DNA of 64,000 nucleotides from Sphingorhabdus rigui (GTDB lineage: Bacteria; Pseudomonadota; Alphaproteobacteria; Sphingomonadales; Sphingomonadaceae): the NCBI RefSeq assembly GCF_014196595.1, contig NZ_JACIEA010000001.1, forward strand, positions 310,748 through 374,747, read 5' to 3'. Shown here piece after piece: positions 40,021 to 48,993 of this stretch. Numbering within the stretch: position 1 is the first letter of the stretch; every line of letters starts with the position of its first letter. The notes beneath the pieces were generated by a model, which saw only the letters and a list, made by a program, of their open reading frames with translations, ran no database searches and was not told the DNA's origin. The position numbers and the translations under genes are program-made.

Positions 40021-41290
40021 GAATATCTTGCTCATCGGATCGGGTGGACGCGAACATGCGCTGGCGTGGAAGCTCGCGCAATCGCCAAATTGCGATACAC
40101 TCTTTGCCACGCCGGGCAATCCCGGGATTGCCGAAGAGGCTGATCTGGTTGCATTGAACATCTCCGACCATGCGGCGGTCATATCCTTTTGCGCGGGGCA
40201 TGATGTCGGGTTGGTCGTGGTCGGTCCAGAAGCACCGCTTGTTGCCGGCCTGGGCGATAGCCTGCGCGATGCGGGCATTCCCGTTTTCGGCCCCAATCAA
40301 AAGGCGGCACAATTGGAAGGGTCCAAGGGCTTTACCAAAGATATATGTGCCGCAGCGGGTATCCCTACAGCGGGATATTATCGTCATGATAGTAAAGCAT
40401 CGGCACTGGCGGGCCTCGACGCATTCCAAGCACCTTATGTCATTAAAGCAGACGGCCTTGCTGCGGGCAAAGGCGTGATTATCGCGGAAACCCGCATTGA
40501 TGCGGAAGCCGCAATTGAAGATATGTTCGGTGGCGGCTTTGGTGACGCTGGCGCTTCCGTTGTCATTGAAGAATTTATGACCGGAGAAGAAGCCAGCTTT
40601 TTCGCACTGACCGATGGCCGCGATGTGGTCGCATTCGGGTCGGCGCAGGATCATAAGCGCGTTGGCGATGGTGATGTTGGCCCCAACACGGGCGGCATGG
40701 GCGCATATTCACCCGCAATTGTTCTGACACCTGCGTTGCAAGCCGAAGTCATGGACCGCATCATTAAGCCGACAGTCGACTATATGGCGGCGCATGACAT
40801 GCCTTATTCCGGCGTGCTGTTCGCGGGCCTTATGCTGACTGATGAGGGGCCAAAGCTTATCGAATATAATGCGCGCTTTGGTGACCCTGAGTGCCAGGTG
40901 CTGATGACACGTTTTGACGGCGACCTGGCCGCGTTGATGTTGGCCGTTGCGACTGGAAAGCTGTCTGAAGCGGCGGCTCCAAGCTTTTCGCCCGACACGG
41001 CATTGACCGTCGTCATGGCGGCGAACGGCTATCCCGATGTACCCCAAAAGGGCGGCGCGATTGATCTGGCAGTTGTGTCCGGCGCGAAGGTATTTCATGC
41101 AGGCACCGCCGAAGTGGACGGGCAATTGGTGGCAGCGGGTGGACGTGTGTTAAACGTTACCGCAACCGGGGCAAATGTGACGGATGCGCAGGCGAAGGCA
41201 TATGCAGCGGTGGATCAGGTGATTTTCCCCGATGGCTTTTGCCGCCGCGACATTGGCTGGCGTGAGGTTGCGCGCGAAGCAGTGAACTAA
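40019..41290 (+). CDS. purD: Phosphoribosylamine-glycine ligase (GAR synthetase)
   Basis: 423 residues from the ATG at 40019. It joins glycine to 5-phosphoribosylamine with ATP, step two of purine synthesis. The N-terminal [19 protein letters not shown] is diagnostic. The ATP-grasp domain follows (about 105-330) with [45 protein letters not shown] and [12 protein letters not shown], and then a C-terminal beta domain. The start codon shares CATG with xseA on the other strand. Confidence 0.97.
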   Translation: MNILLIGSGGREHALAWKLAQSPNCDTLFATPGNPGIAEEADLVALNISDHAAVISFCAGHDVGLVVVGPEAPLVAGLGDSLRDAGIPVFGPNQKAAQLEGSKGFTKDICAAAGIPTAGYYRHDSKASALAGLDAFQAPYVIKADGLAAGKGVIIAETRIDAEAAIEDMFGGGFGDAGASVVIEEFMTGEEASFFALTDGRDVVAFGSAQDHKRVGDGDVGPNTGGMGAYSPAIVLTPALQAEVMDRIIKPTVDYMAAHDMPYSGVLFAGLMLTDEGPKLIEYNARFGDPECQVLMTRFDGDLAALMLAVATGKLSEAAAPSFSPDTALTVVMAANGYPDVPQKGGAIDLAVVSGAKVFHAGTAEVDGQLVAAGGRVLNVTATGANVTDAQAKAYAAVDQVIFPDGFCRRDIGWREVAREAVN

Positions 41291-41391
41291 CGAAATCGCG
41301 CACATGTGGCTGCGGCGGATTAACCCTTTTACGCCCTGCAAAAATTGCGTAACCCGTTGGCGACATTAAGGGCTTTTCTGGGAGGAATATT

Positions 41392-42189
41392 ATGTCCAAC
41401 AATCTACTGATAACCATAGGTGCGGTGGCCATTATTGCCATTTTATGTTTGTGGTTGCTCGCGCGTAACGACACGAAGAAGACGGCTGCCCCATCCAAGG
41501 ATTTAGCGCCGCCTCCAGTGGCAGTTGTTCCGGCATCGCCTGCTGCACCCAAGGCGGCGGACGGTCCTGCGCCCGCGAAGAAAACCGCAAAAGCCAAGGT
41601 AAAAGCATCACCGAAAGCTGCAGCAACAAAGGCCGCGCCAGCAGCTGCCGCGAAGCCAGTTGCGGCAAAGGCCAAAACGGCGAAGGTGCCTGCACCGAAA
41701 GCCGCAGCGCCGAAGCCTGCTGCACCCAAGGCTGCTAAACCGAAGGCCGCAGTCGCCAAGGTCCCAGCAGCAAAGCCAGCGCCCAAGCCAGCAGCAAAGC
41801 CTGTAGCAGCAAAAGCAAAGGCTGCGCCTGCGCCCAAATCCGCGCCGAAAGCTGCAGCGGCGAAGGTGAAGGCAGAAGCCGCACCCAAGCCCAAGGTCGC
41901 TAAACCAGCGGCCAAGGCTAAGGTATCGGTCCCTGACAATCTCGAATTATTGAAGGGCCTTGGTCCAAAAGTGAACGCTATGCTCAAGGCATTGGGCGTA
42001 ACCAGCTTTGCCCAAGTGGCGAGTTGGACGGCAGCTGATGTTGCCGAAATTGATGGCAAGCTTGGTGCATTTGCGGGCCGTATCAGCCGCGACAACTGGA
42101 TTGGTCAGGCCAAGTATCTTGAGGCGGGCGATGTCGCCGGTTTTGAAAAGAAATATGGCGCGCTGGGTGGCGAAATCGCCAAAGGCTGA
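41392..42189 (+). CDS. Membrane-anchored histone H1-like linker with helix-hairpin-helix domain
   Basis: 265 residues. A transmembrane helix (about 4-24) is followed by a long (about 30-180) Lys/Ala/Pro-rich tail of repeating AAPKAAAPKPA-type units, like histone H1 or AlgP/HctB tails. The C-terminal domain (about 183-250) starts DNLELLKGLGPKVNAMLKALGVTSFAQVASWTAADVAEID, a helix-hairpin-helix of the kind in radial-repair and ribosomal-associated proteins, often annotated from the NADH-quinone oxidoreductase chain E. GGAGG precedes the ATG. It may tether DNA or RNA to the membrane; function is unproven. Confidence 0.75.
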   Translation: MSNNLLITIGAVAIIAILCLWLLARNDTKKTAAPSKDLAPPPVAVVPASPAAPKAADGPAPAKKTAKAKVKASPKAAATKAAPAAAAKPVAAKAKTAKVPAPKAAAPKPAAPKAAKPKAAVAKVPAAKPAPKPAAKPVAAKAKAAPAPKSAPKAAAAKVKAEAAPKPKVAKPAAKAKVSVPDNLELLKGLGPKVNAMLKALGVTSFAQVASWTAADVAEIDGKLGAFAGRISRDNWIGQAKYLEAGDVAGFEKKYGALGGEIAKG

Positions 42190-42194
42190 CCTGA

Positions 42195-42377
42195 TTATGT
42201 CTTAATGCGTTTTGGCCTTGGCTGAAGGTCGCCGCCACAATTGGGGCAGCGTCCATTCAGCGGGCCATGCACGCAGGGTGCGCAAAAGGTGCATTCGTAG
42301 CTGCAAATCATCGCGTCGCCGCTGTCCATCGGCAGTGGCGATGTGCATCGTTCGCATGTGTCCCGCATTTCCAGCAT
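42195..42377 (-). CDS. DUF1272 zinc-ribbon protein
   Basis: 60 residues from the ATG at 42377 (MLEMRDTCERC). Eight cysteines at 8, 11, 25, 29, 32, 35, 44 and 47 in CxxC and related pairs can bind two zinc ions. The pattern RDTCERC...CSYECTFCAPCV...CPNCGGDL is diagnostic of DUF1272, of unknown function. Convergent with the preceding gene, with 5 bp between the stops. The reading of the upstream protease gene ends just before this start. Confidence 0.88.
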   Translation of the reverse strand: MLEMRDTCERCTSPLPMDSGDAMICSYECTFCAPCVHGPLNGRCPNCGGDLQPRPKRIKT

Positions 42378-42387
42378 CTTGTGCTCC

Positions 42388-43122
42388 TTATCGCCCGACC
42401 CGTTGCAGCCCTGTACCATGCATTTTTAGCCACTGGTCTGCAGCCTTGCGGTTCCCTTCAAAGAGGAAATCGAGCCAAGCGTAGAAGTCGGGGCTGTGGT
42501 TCATATGCCGCATATGCGCGACCTCATGGGCGATGACCGAACGGCGCACAGATGCCGGCGCCATGATCAGCCGCCAGCTGAGCGAAATGGTCCCCCGGCT
42601 GGAACAACTGCCCCATCGGCTGCGCGGATCGCCTAGCGACAAGCGCGGGACTGGTTCACCGGCTTTGTCGCAATAATGCGCGATTTCTTTCGTGAAAATC
42701 CGCCGTGCTTCGCCCTTGAGCCATCGCAAGATGCGGGCTTCGACCGACTCCCTCGGACCACCCAAGCGCAGCATGCCTTCGCCGCAGCGAATGCTGCGCG
42801 GCCATTCTTCGCGCCATTCAATCAGGTGGCTTTCGCCTTCGACGGCGATTTCGCTGCCAGGGGCAATGGGGGCAATGTCAGGCGCGCTGTTTAACCGCGT
42901 GGCGATCCATTCGCGTTTCTTTTCGACAAAATCGAGCGCCACATTTGTCGGCGTATAATGCGGCATCGTTATGCGGATTTCGCGTTTCACGGCATCGGCG
43001 CGCATCGAAATGCGCTTTGCCCGCGGGTTGCGGCGAATGCGCACGGGTACGCTTTCCCCTTCTATGACCACTTCAGGATCAGAGAGGCTGTTCGACAATA
43101 TGGTTTTCAAGCGGCCCAGCAT
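42388..43122 (-). CDS. YgjP-like (DUF45) zinc metallopeptidase
   Basis: 244 residues if read from ATG 43122; a TTG at 43098 is an alternative. The zinc motif is HEVAHMRHMNHSPDFY (HExxH plus a third His), typical of the YgjP/DUF45 group. The pattern DPRSRWGSCSSRGTISLSWRL just before it is equally diagnostic. The enzymes are cytosolic, substrate unknown; some partner type I restriction systems, though no such system is here. The start overlaps the end of the YcgN-like gene by about 40 bp in either reading. Confidence 0.9.
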   Translation of the reverse strand: MLGRLKTILSNSLSDPEVVIEGESVPVRIRRNPRAKRISMRADAVKREIRITMPHYTPTNVALDFVEKKREWIATRLNSAPDIAPIAPGSEIAVEGESHLIEWREEWPRSIRCGEGMLRLGGPRESVEARILRWLKGEARRIFTKEIAHYCDKAGEPVPRLSLGDPRSRWGSCSSRGTISLSWRLIMAPASVRRSVIAHEVAHMRHMNHSPDFYAWLDFLFEGNRKAADQWLKMHGTGLQRVGR

Positions 43123-43513
43123 GCAGTTCCGATATAGCCCGACCTTTGACCGACATGCCAGCGTCATGAATCGTCTGGCGGCTTCCGCTCACCAAATAAT
43201 GCCATTCAGGAAGTGGTTTGCCCGCCGCGCGCAGGACATAGGCACAGGTGGAGGGTAGCCAGACATAATCGTCAATCTTGGCCGCGGTCAGCCGAAGACA
43301 TTCGGGCACAATCGCGCGGCGTCCGCGATAATCGGCACATTGGCATGTCTGTAGATCCAGCAATTTGCAGGCGACATTGGTGGGGTAGATGCGGCCGGTA
43401 TCTTCGTCTTCCACCTTGTTGAGACAGCATTTCCCACAACCATCGCACAATGCCTCCCATTGTGCGCGGTCGAGGCTCTCTATCGGAGCTTCCCAAAAAG
43501 GCGCTTCGTTCAA
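43079..43513 (-). CDS. YcgN (UPF0260) cysteine-cluster protein
   Basis: 144 residues from a TTG that begins one base after the stop of the SCO1 gene; upstream ATGs lie inside SCO1 and lack support. The conserved APFWEAPIESLDRAQWEALCDGCGKCCLNK block has the CxxCxxCC cluster; a second set, NVACKLLDLQTCQCADY, follows. A metal or Fe-S role has been suggested for the family, but none is proved. It is translationally linked to SCO1 on the same strand. Confidence 0.85.
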   Translation of the reverse strand: MNEAPFWEAPIESLDRAQWEALCDGCGKCCLNKVEDEDTGRIYPTNVACKLLDLQTCQCADYRGRRAIVPECLRLTAAKIDDYVWLPSTCAYVLRAAGKPLPEWHYLVSGSRQTIHDAGMSVKGRAISELHAGPLENHIVEQPL

Positions 43514-43514
43514 A

Positions 43515-44135
43515 TCAGCGCACCCACTTTGCCAATTCCGCCTCAACCAAATTAGGCGCGCCTTCATTGATGTCGGTATTGGGAACGTCGGCGGGCATAA
43601 GCGCCAAAGGCTTGCCATCGGGCCCCATCAAATAGGGTGTCTGGCTATGGCTCATCAGATAGCTTTCGGGCGAGGACCCTTCCATGCGGCTGGCGTAAAT
43701 CGCAAATTTCTTTGCCGCGTCTGCGATTTCGGCCTCCGTTCCGGTAAGCCCAATCGCGCGCGGATGAAATGCGCTGACAAATTGCTTCAGCACCTCTGGC
43801 GTGTCGCGCAGTGGGTCTACGGTGATGAAAATCGGCTGAATCTTTGCGCCAAGCTTGGGATGGCTTTTCTCATATGCCTTCAGCCCAGCCATCAGATTCT
43901 GCATGTCCGGCGTGCAGATATCGGGGCAGTTGGTGTAGCCAAAATAGACGATACGATATGCGCCGTCGAATTCCTTGAAGGTCCGTTTTTTGCCATTTTG
44001 ATCGGTCAGCGTAAAATCACCACCAATTGTAGCGCCGGCCAGCGGGGCTTCGCTCAACGGCGGCTGGGCAGGGGGTGAATCACATGCCGACAGCAAAAGC
44101 GCGGTGGAGAGAGCGAAAATCAGATTTTTGTTCAT
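43515..44135 (-). CDS. SCO1/SenC copper chaperone, lipoprotein
   Basis: 206 residues from MNKNLIF; five upstream codons are possible. A lipoprotein signal (LLSAC, Cys18) anchors a thioredoxin-fold domain in the periplasm. The copper ligands are Cys70 and Cys74 (NCPDIC) and a His at 163 (LMSHSQTPY). Such proteins deliver copper to the CuA site of cytochrome c oxidase. The window contains no oxidase genes. It is divergent from the ankyrin gene. Confidence 0.93.
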   Translation of the reverse strand: MNKNLIFALSTALLLSACDSPPAQPPLSEAPLAGATIGGDFTLTDQNGKKRTFKEFDGAYRIVYFGYTNCPDICTPDMQNLMAGLKAYEKSHPKLGAKIQPIFITVDPLRDTPEVLKQFVSAFHPRAIGLTGTEAEIADAAKKFAIYASRMEGSSPESYLMSHSQTPYLMGPDGKPLALMPADVPNTDINEGAPNLVEAELAKWVR

Positions 44136-44191
44136 AGCGGGGCCAGACATGGTCTGCTAAAGACCAGTTATCAAGTATGTTGGACATTTAA

Positions 44192-44845
44192 ATGGGGCAT
44201 CGTTTGTTGAAAAAGCCATTTTTTCTCGCCTTGGCCGCAGGGCTGATCTTGCCGATGGGCGCTGGCGTTGTTGCGCCTGCTGCACAAGCCCAGTTTTCGG
44301 ACAGCTATAATTTCCTGAAAGCCGTGCGCGAACGTAAGGGCGAAGAAGCGGAAAAGTTTCTGGCACAACCCGGCACGGTGATTATCAACACGCGCGACAA
44401 TTCAACCGGCGAAACCGCGCTGCACATCGTCATTCAACGCCGTGATGCGTCGTGGCTTGGCTATCTTTTACAAAAAGGCGCAAACCCCAATTTGGCAGAT
44501 AAAAAAGGTACGACGCCTTTGATGCTCGCCACGCAATTGGGCTTCATCGATGGCATTGATTGGCTTTCGCGTAAAAAGGCACAGATTGACCAGACAAATC
44601 GCGCTGGAGAAACCGCGCTGATTCTGGCGGTGCAGCTGCGCAATGCAGAAGCGGTACGTGTGCTTTTGAAGGCCGGTGCAAATCCGGACAAGAAGGATAG
44701 CCGGGCGGGATATTCTGCACGCGATTATGCGCTTCAGGACGGACGGGCGAGCGCGATTGTTGCGATCATCGAAAATAACGGCAAAACCGATGCGGCAAAG
44801 AAACCCGCCGAGCTGGACTTTTCGGGCATATCTGAACCGAAATAA
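44192..44845 (+). CDS. Exported ankyrin-repeat protein
   Basis: 217 residues with a signal peptide (first ~34, ending AQAQ). Three to four ankyrin repeats follow: STGETALHIVIQRRDASWLGYLLQKGANPNLADKKG, TTPLMLATQLGF, GETALILAVQLRNAEAVRVLLKAGANPDKKDS, and ARDYALQDGR. Ankyrin domains bind proteins, and an exported one presumably works in the periplasm. The partner is unknown. The gene is convergent with msrB with a stem-loop between. Confidence 0.9.
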   Translation: MGHRLLKKPFFLALAAGLILPMGAGVVAPAAQAQFSDSYNFLKAVRERKGEEAEKFLAQPGTVIINTRDNSTGETALHIVIQRRDASWLGYLLQKGANPNLADKKGTTPLMLATQLGFIDGIDWLSRKKAQIDQTNRAGETALILAVQLRNAEAVRVLLKAGANPDKKDSRAGYSARDYALQDGRASAIVAIIENNGKTDAAKKPAELDFSGISEPK

Positions 44846-44846
44846 T

Positions 44847-44872
44847 GTCCGTCGGCGCGCCGCGCGCTGGAC
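44847..44872. terminator. GC-rich hairpin between convergent genes
   Basis: GTCC...GGAC with an inner GCGC/GCGC pairing, in the 30-bp gap between the ankyrin and msrB stops. No T-run. It could help end both transcripts. Confidence 0.35.
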
Positions 44873-44875
44873 GGA

Positions 44876-45358
44876 TTATCCGGGGATAAACTTCATCGCG
44901 ACGCCATTCATGCAATAGCGTTTGCCCGTTGGCTTTGGGCCATCGTTAAACACATGGCCAAGATGCCCGCCGCAGCGCGCACAATGCACTTCGGTGCGTG
45001 GCACGCCGATTTTATAGTCCGTCCGGGTACCTATGCCGCCAGCCAGTGGCGCATAGAAACTTGGCCAGCCCGTTCCGCTTTCAAACTTGGTAACAGAGGC
45101 AAACAGCCGCTGGTTACAGCCAGCGCAGACGAACGTGCCCTTGCGCTTTTCGCTGTTGAGCGGGCTGGTGTACGGCCGTTCGGTATCTTCGCGGCGTAAC
45201 ACGCGGTAGGCAGCAGGCGACAAGCGCTTTTTCCATTCAGCGTCGCTATATGTCACCGCGAAGCGCGTTTTGGCGGTCGCACTCTTGCCGCAGCCAAAGA
45301 CCAGCACCGCAGCGCCTGCACTTGCGAGTGACAGAAATGTGCGTTTGCTTAACTGCAT
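44876..45358 (-). CDS. msrB: Peptide-methionine (R)-S-oxide reductase, exported
   Basis: 160 residues. It reduces the R form of methionine sulfoxide in proteins. The N-terminus (MQLSKRTFLSLASAGAAVLVFGCG) is a lipoprotein-type signal with Cys23, so it is likely periplasmic. The zinc ligands are Cys78, Cys81, Cys126 and Cys129; the catalytic Cys149 is in RYCMN. GTGWPSFY, the substrate pocket, is intact. A resolving cysteine at the usual upstream position is not obvious, so it may rely on an external reductant. Confidence 0.95.
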   Translation of the reverse strand: MQLSKRTFLSLASAGAAVLVFGCGKSATAKTRFAVTYSDAEWKKRLSPAAYRVLRREDTERPYTSPLNSEKRKGTFVCAGCNQRLFASVTKFESGTGWPSFYAPLAGGIGTRTDYKIGVPRTEVHCARCGGHLGHVFNDGPKPTGKRYCMNGVAMKFIPG

Positions 45359-45418
45359 GACATGTTCCTTTGGACGCTCCGGTTATGCATATACCGAAAA
45401 CGTCCAAAAGCTTTCATA

Positions 45419-46699
45419 TCAATAGCGCGACAGTTCGACATCCATCTTGCGATAGCCATGGACGAAGCAGCCAGCCACGCGCTCTGGTTCTGCCACCACA
45501 TTGGGTCGCAGGCGGCGCACTGCCATTTCTTCAAGCAAAATGCGGATCTGCAATTCGGCCAATCGCGCGCCGACGCAACGGTGGATGCCATATCCGAAGG
45601 CCAAATGGCGACGCGCGTTCTCACGATCGACAATCAACTTATCGGGATTATCGAACACCGTCTCATCCCGGTTGGCCGACAGGTACCACATGCCAATCTT
45701 GTCACCAGCCTTGATAGGCGCGCCGAACAGGTCATGGTCCTGCAGGGCGGTGCGCCGCATATGCGCCAAAGGCGTTTGCCAACGAATGATTTCGCTGACG
45801 GCGTTGGTGATGAATTGGGGATTTTTCTCCAGCTTTTCGCGCTCATCGGGGAAGCTGTTCAGTCCATAAGCGTAACCCGACATCGAATTGCGGGTCGTGT
45901 CGTTTCCGCCCACGATCAGCAGAATGAGGTTACCCATATATTCAAACTGGCTCATGTCCTTCATCGGCGAATGGATCATGCGGCTGATAAGGTCGGGCGC
46001 TTCGCCGCGATTTTTGCGTTCTTCCCACAGATTCTGGAAATAGGCGCCCATTTCAAACATTTTGGCAAGTCGCGCCTGACGTGTGTCTTCGGAACGGACG
46101 AGTTCGATGTCGCCCGCCCAATCGGACCATTCGGTCAACTTGCGGCGGTCTTCCCATGGGAAATCGAAAAGCAATGCCAACATCTGTGTGGTCAGTTCGA
46201 TGGATACCAGGTCGACCCAGTCAAAGGTTTTGCCAACTGGAAGCGAGTCCAAAAGCTCGCCCGTGCGGCGCCGGATATCGCCCGACATGCGGTCCATTTC
46301 ACCCGGTGTGAACGCCGGCGCAATGACGCGGCGTTCTTCGGTGTGCTTGGGCCGGTCCATCGCAATGAACATCGGCATGATGATTCTTTGGTCTTCGGGG
46401 ATTGGCTCGGCGAGCGCATTGTCGTCGATTAAGGTTATGCCACCATGTTCGAATGACGATGAATAAATGTCGGGAAGCGCTTCGACATGTTGAATGGCTT
46501 TGAGTGTCGTGACATTCCAATAGCTGCCGAAATCGGAACCCTCAATCTTGTTGATAGGCGCTTTTTCGCGCATCTCTTTAAAGATGGGGTGCCAGCGATC
46601 CTCCGCATAGATTTCGGGCTTTGTTACGTCCCAATGATGTGGTGCCTTGTTAACTTCCCAAGGCAGTGAATCGCTTTCGATTAGGGGGGCAGTTGCCAT
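45419..46699 (-). CDS. Cytochrome P450, CYP153-like
   Basis: 426 residues. CYP153 enzymes hydroxylate the terminal carbon of medium-chain alkanes and related compounds. The I-helix oxygen motif GGNDTTR (264-270), the ExxR pair Glu303/Arg306, and the haem-binding FGYGIHRCVGARLAE (Cys375) are complete, and the sequence LIVGGNDTTRNSMSGY is characteristic of CYP153. The usual partner ferredoxin and ferredoxin reductase genes are not adjacent. It is 90 bp from the ABC permease gene upstream, on the same strand. Confidence 0.92.
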   Translation of the reverse strand: MATAPLIESDSLPWEVNKAPHHWDVTKPEIYAEDRWHPIFKEMREKAPINKIEGSDFGSYWNVTTLKAIQHVEALPDIYSSSFEHGGITLIDDNALAEPIPEDQRIIMPMFIAMDRPKHTEERRVIAPAFTPGEMDRMSGDIRRRTGELLDSLPVGKTFDWVDLVSIELTTQMLALLFDFPWEDRRKLTEWSDWAGDIELVRSEDTRQARLAKMFEMGAYFQNLWEERKNRGEAPDLISRMIHSPMKDMSQFEYMGNLILLIVGGNDTTRNSMSGYAYGLNSFPDEREKLEKNPQFITNAVSEIIRWQTPLAHMRRTALQDHDLFGAPIKAGDKIGMWYLSANRDETVFDNPDKLIVDRENARRHLAFGYGIHRCVGARLAELQIRILLEEMAVRRLRPNVVAEPERVAGCFVHGYRKMDVELSRY

Positions 46700-46791
46700 T
46701 GTTCTCGACTCCTCTCAGCACCGAAACTGCCACTACTGACAGAAATGTCAATCCAGTTTCGAACCGCAACCTATTAAAGGTGATTGCACGT

Positions 46792-48018
46792 TCATCCGGG
46801 CATTTTGATGAAGCCGAACAACCGGCGTGCACCATCATCCTTGGCGCGGCCAGCGCTTCCTGATTTCATGACGTTTTTCTTGAAAAGATACACGCCCAGC
46901 CGCAGCAACAGTATCGCAAAGAAAATCTGGCCGATAATCGCGACGGCGTGATGCCACAAAACGGGTTCAAGTGCTGCGCGTCCAATCATCGCAAAGGGCG
47001 AACTGAATGGGAAAATAGCAGCAAATTTCTCGATCGGTTCGCCTGTTTTGGTCAGGGCATAAGATGCGAAGAAGAAATTGATCAGCTGCGCCATGGTGAC
47101 GGGCATGGAAATGGTCTGCACCTCACGCACCGTGGCCGCCATCGCCCCAATGCCGAGGAAAAGCGCGCCGAGCATGAGATAGGCCATGATGAAATAGGTG
47201 AAACACAGCCCAATGAACATGGGCCAGCCAACCGCCGGCATGGGGTAAGTGGGCAAATCCGGCCCAATCGCGGCGAAGCCAATCAGCCCAACGGTTGTCC
47301 ACACCAATAGGCCCAGCAAGGCCATGCTAAGCATCGCGAATAATTTGCCCAGGAACACCGATTCCATGGGAATCGAGGCGGCGAGAATTTCGATAATCTT
47401 GTTCGATTTCTCCTCCACCAGATTGGACAGGACCATCCCCGCAAGCAAAATTGTCAGGAAGAAAATGAGAAACTGCCCACCCTGCGCCGTAACAGTGCGC
47501 AGCTTCTTGTCGTTGTTAGCGGACTCGACAACAATATCGGGTGTCGAACGCGGGAGCGTCATCGTGCCGCCGCTTTGGGCATAGCCTGCCAACAGTTCAA
47601 TGTCGGCTCGCTCGCGTTTTATGGCGTTGGCTGTGCCGGTTATCACGGGTTTCGCCAACGTGCCGGTGACGACAACGCTGAGATTATCGGTCTTTTTCGC
47701 AAGATAGCTTTGCGGCGTTTTCTGATCCGCAGCAGGATCGCCGACGACGATCATGCGGGCGAAATAGCTGTCCCCCAATGTCTTCGAAAGCGACTCGCGC
47801 GCTGACAGGATTTTCCCCGCCTCCTCTTTGGCCAACGCAATGCCAACAACGGGTTGCGACACATCTTTGGCGATTTGCCCACCCAAATTACCCGCCGCAA
47901 ATCCGACCAACACAGGGAAGAGAGGGCCAAGCAGGAAGAAGATAAAGGCCTTGGAATAGATGATCGCCGTAAAATCCCTGCGGGCAATGACGAAGGCTGC
48001 GCGGATGATTTCCTTCAT
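46792..48018 (-). CDS. ABC-2-type transporter permease
   Basis: 408 residues, a NatB-like exporter permease. Helix one (about 20-42) is followed by a large periplasmic region and five C-terminal helices (about 180-390); GMVLSNLVEEKSNKIIEILAASIPMESVFLGKL is the family signature. The substrate is unknown; relatives export Na+, antibiotics or lipids. It begins 4 bp inside the end of the ATPase gene (ATGA overlap), so the two form one transporter. Confidence 0.9.
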   Translation of the reverse strand: MKEIIRAAFVIARRDFTAIIYSKAFIFFLLGPLFPVLVGFAAGNLGGQIAKDVSQPVVGIALAKEEAGKILSARESLSKTLGDSYFARMIVVGDPAADQKTPQSYLAKKTDNLSVVVTGTLAKPVITGTANAIKRERADIELLAGYAQSGGTMTLPRSTPDIVVESANNDKKLRTVTAQGGQFLIFFLTILLAGMVLSNLVEEKSNKIIEILAASIPMESVFLGKLFAMLSMALLGLLVWTTVGLIGFAAIGPDLPTYPMPAVGWPMFIGLCFTYFIMAYLMLGALFLGIGAMAATVREVQTISMPVTMAQLINFFFASYALTKTGEPIEKFAAIFPFSSPFAMIGRAALEPVLWHHAVAIIGQIFFAILLLRLGVYLFKKNVMKSGSAGRAKDDGARRLFGFIKMPG

Positions 48019-48947
48019 TTCGCTTCTCCCACATGAGCGTCATCCATTTCGGCTGCGACCGCTTCACCAGCGATGGCCACGAACGCATCGTGCAGTCCCG
48101 GCCTTTCGATCGACAGTGCTTTGACGCCAGCCTTGCCCTCGACCAGCGCCGTCAGCAGCGGCTCCACCCCCGTTTCGGGCAAAGTGAAATGCCACCAATG
48201 CCCTTCTGCTTTGGTTTCAGCGGGCAGCGCCGATCGCCATGGCCCGTCCAACGTTTCGGTTTCCAGATGCACCTGCGGCCGCAAGCGGTCACGTGCTTCG
48301 GATACCAACCCATCGAAACTGATTTTACCCTGTGCGATAATGGCGATGCGTTCGCACAACCGTTCGGCATGCGCGATGACATGGGTGGAGAAAATGACTG
48401 TCACACCCTTGGCGGCTTGCGCGCGGATCATCTTTTCAAGCTTGGCTTGATTGAGCGCATCCAGCCCCGAAAACGGTTCGTCGAGGACGATCAGCTTTGG
48501 GTCGTGGACGATTGTCCCCATCAGTTGCACCGTCTGGGCCATCCCCTTTGAAAGCTGCCTGATCTGGCGGTCGGCGGCATATCCAAGACCAGCTTCTTCC
48601 AGCAAGGCCCGCCCTTTTTTCGCACCCTCTTTCAACGATAGCCCGCGCAGCGCGCCCATGAACGCAATCGTATCGACCGCGCGCATTGATTGATACAGGC
48701 CGCGTTCTTCGGGCAAATATCCGACATTACGGGACTGTGTTATCGGGCGGTCCGAACCCAGCAGGCTGCGGGTTCCGGCATCCGGATCAATGATACCCAG
48801 CAAAGTGCGCAACATGGTCGTCTTGCCGGCGCCGTTCGGGCCCAAAATGCCAAAAATGCTGCCCTCCGGAATGTTGAGGTCGACCCCGTCGACGGCACGA
48901 AAGCCATCGAATTGCTTTACGAGTCCCTTTGCCTCTATTGCGTACAT
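48015..48947 (-). CDS. ABC transporter ATPase
   Basis: 310 residues from the ATG at 48947 (MYAIEAKGLVKQFDGFRAV). Walker A GPNGAGKT at about 36-43, Q-loop, signature LSKGMAQ, Walker B LIVLDEPFSG and the H-loop STHVIAHAE are all present. The ~75-residue C-terminal extension is typical of the NatA subgroup. It powers the permease encoded by the overlapping gene. Divergent from queG, with 46 bp between the starts. Confidence 0.95.
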   Translation of the reverse strand: MYAIEAKGLVKQFDGFRAVDGVDLNIPEGSIFGILGPNGAGKTTMLRTLLGIIDPDAGTRSLLGSDRPITQSRNVGYLPEERGLYQSMRAVDTIAFMGALRGLSLKEGAKKGRALLEEAGLGYAADRQIRQLSKGMAQTVQLMGTIVHDPKLIVLDEPFSGLDALNQAKLEKMIRAQAAKGVTVIFSTHVIAHAERLCERIAIIAQGKISFDGLVSEARDRLRPQVHLETETLDGPWRSALPAETKAEGHWWHFTLPETGVEPLLTALVEGKAGVKALSIERPGLHDAFVAIAGEAVAAEMDDAHVGEAK

Positions 48948-48993
48948 ACTGAATTGCCCCGGAGAGATGGTCGGTGCTGAATAAGGTTGGCGC

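Noticed and set aside
41157..42095. 312-codon minus-strand frame
   Set aside because: Mirror of the Ala/Lys/Pro-rich repeat gene; the Ala/Gly/Phe-rich product is what such a repeat gives in antisense.
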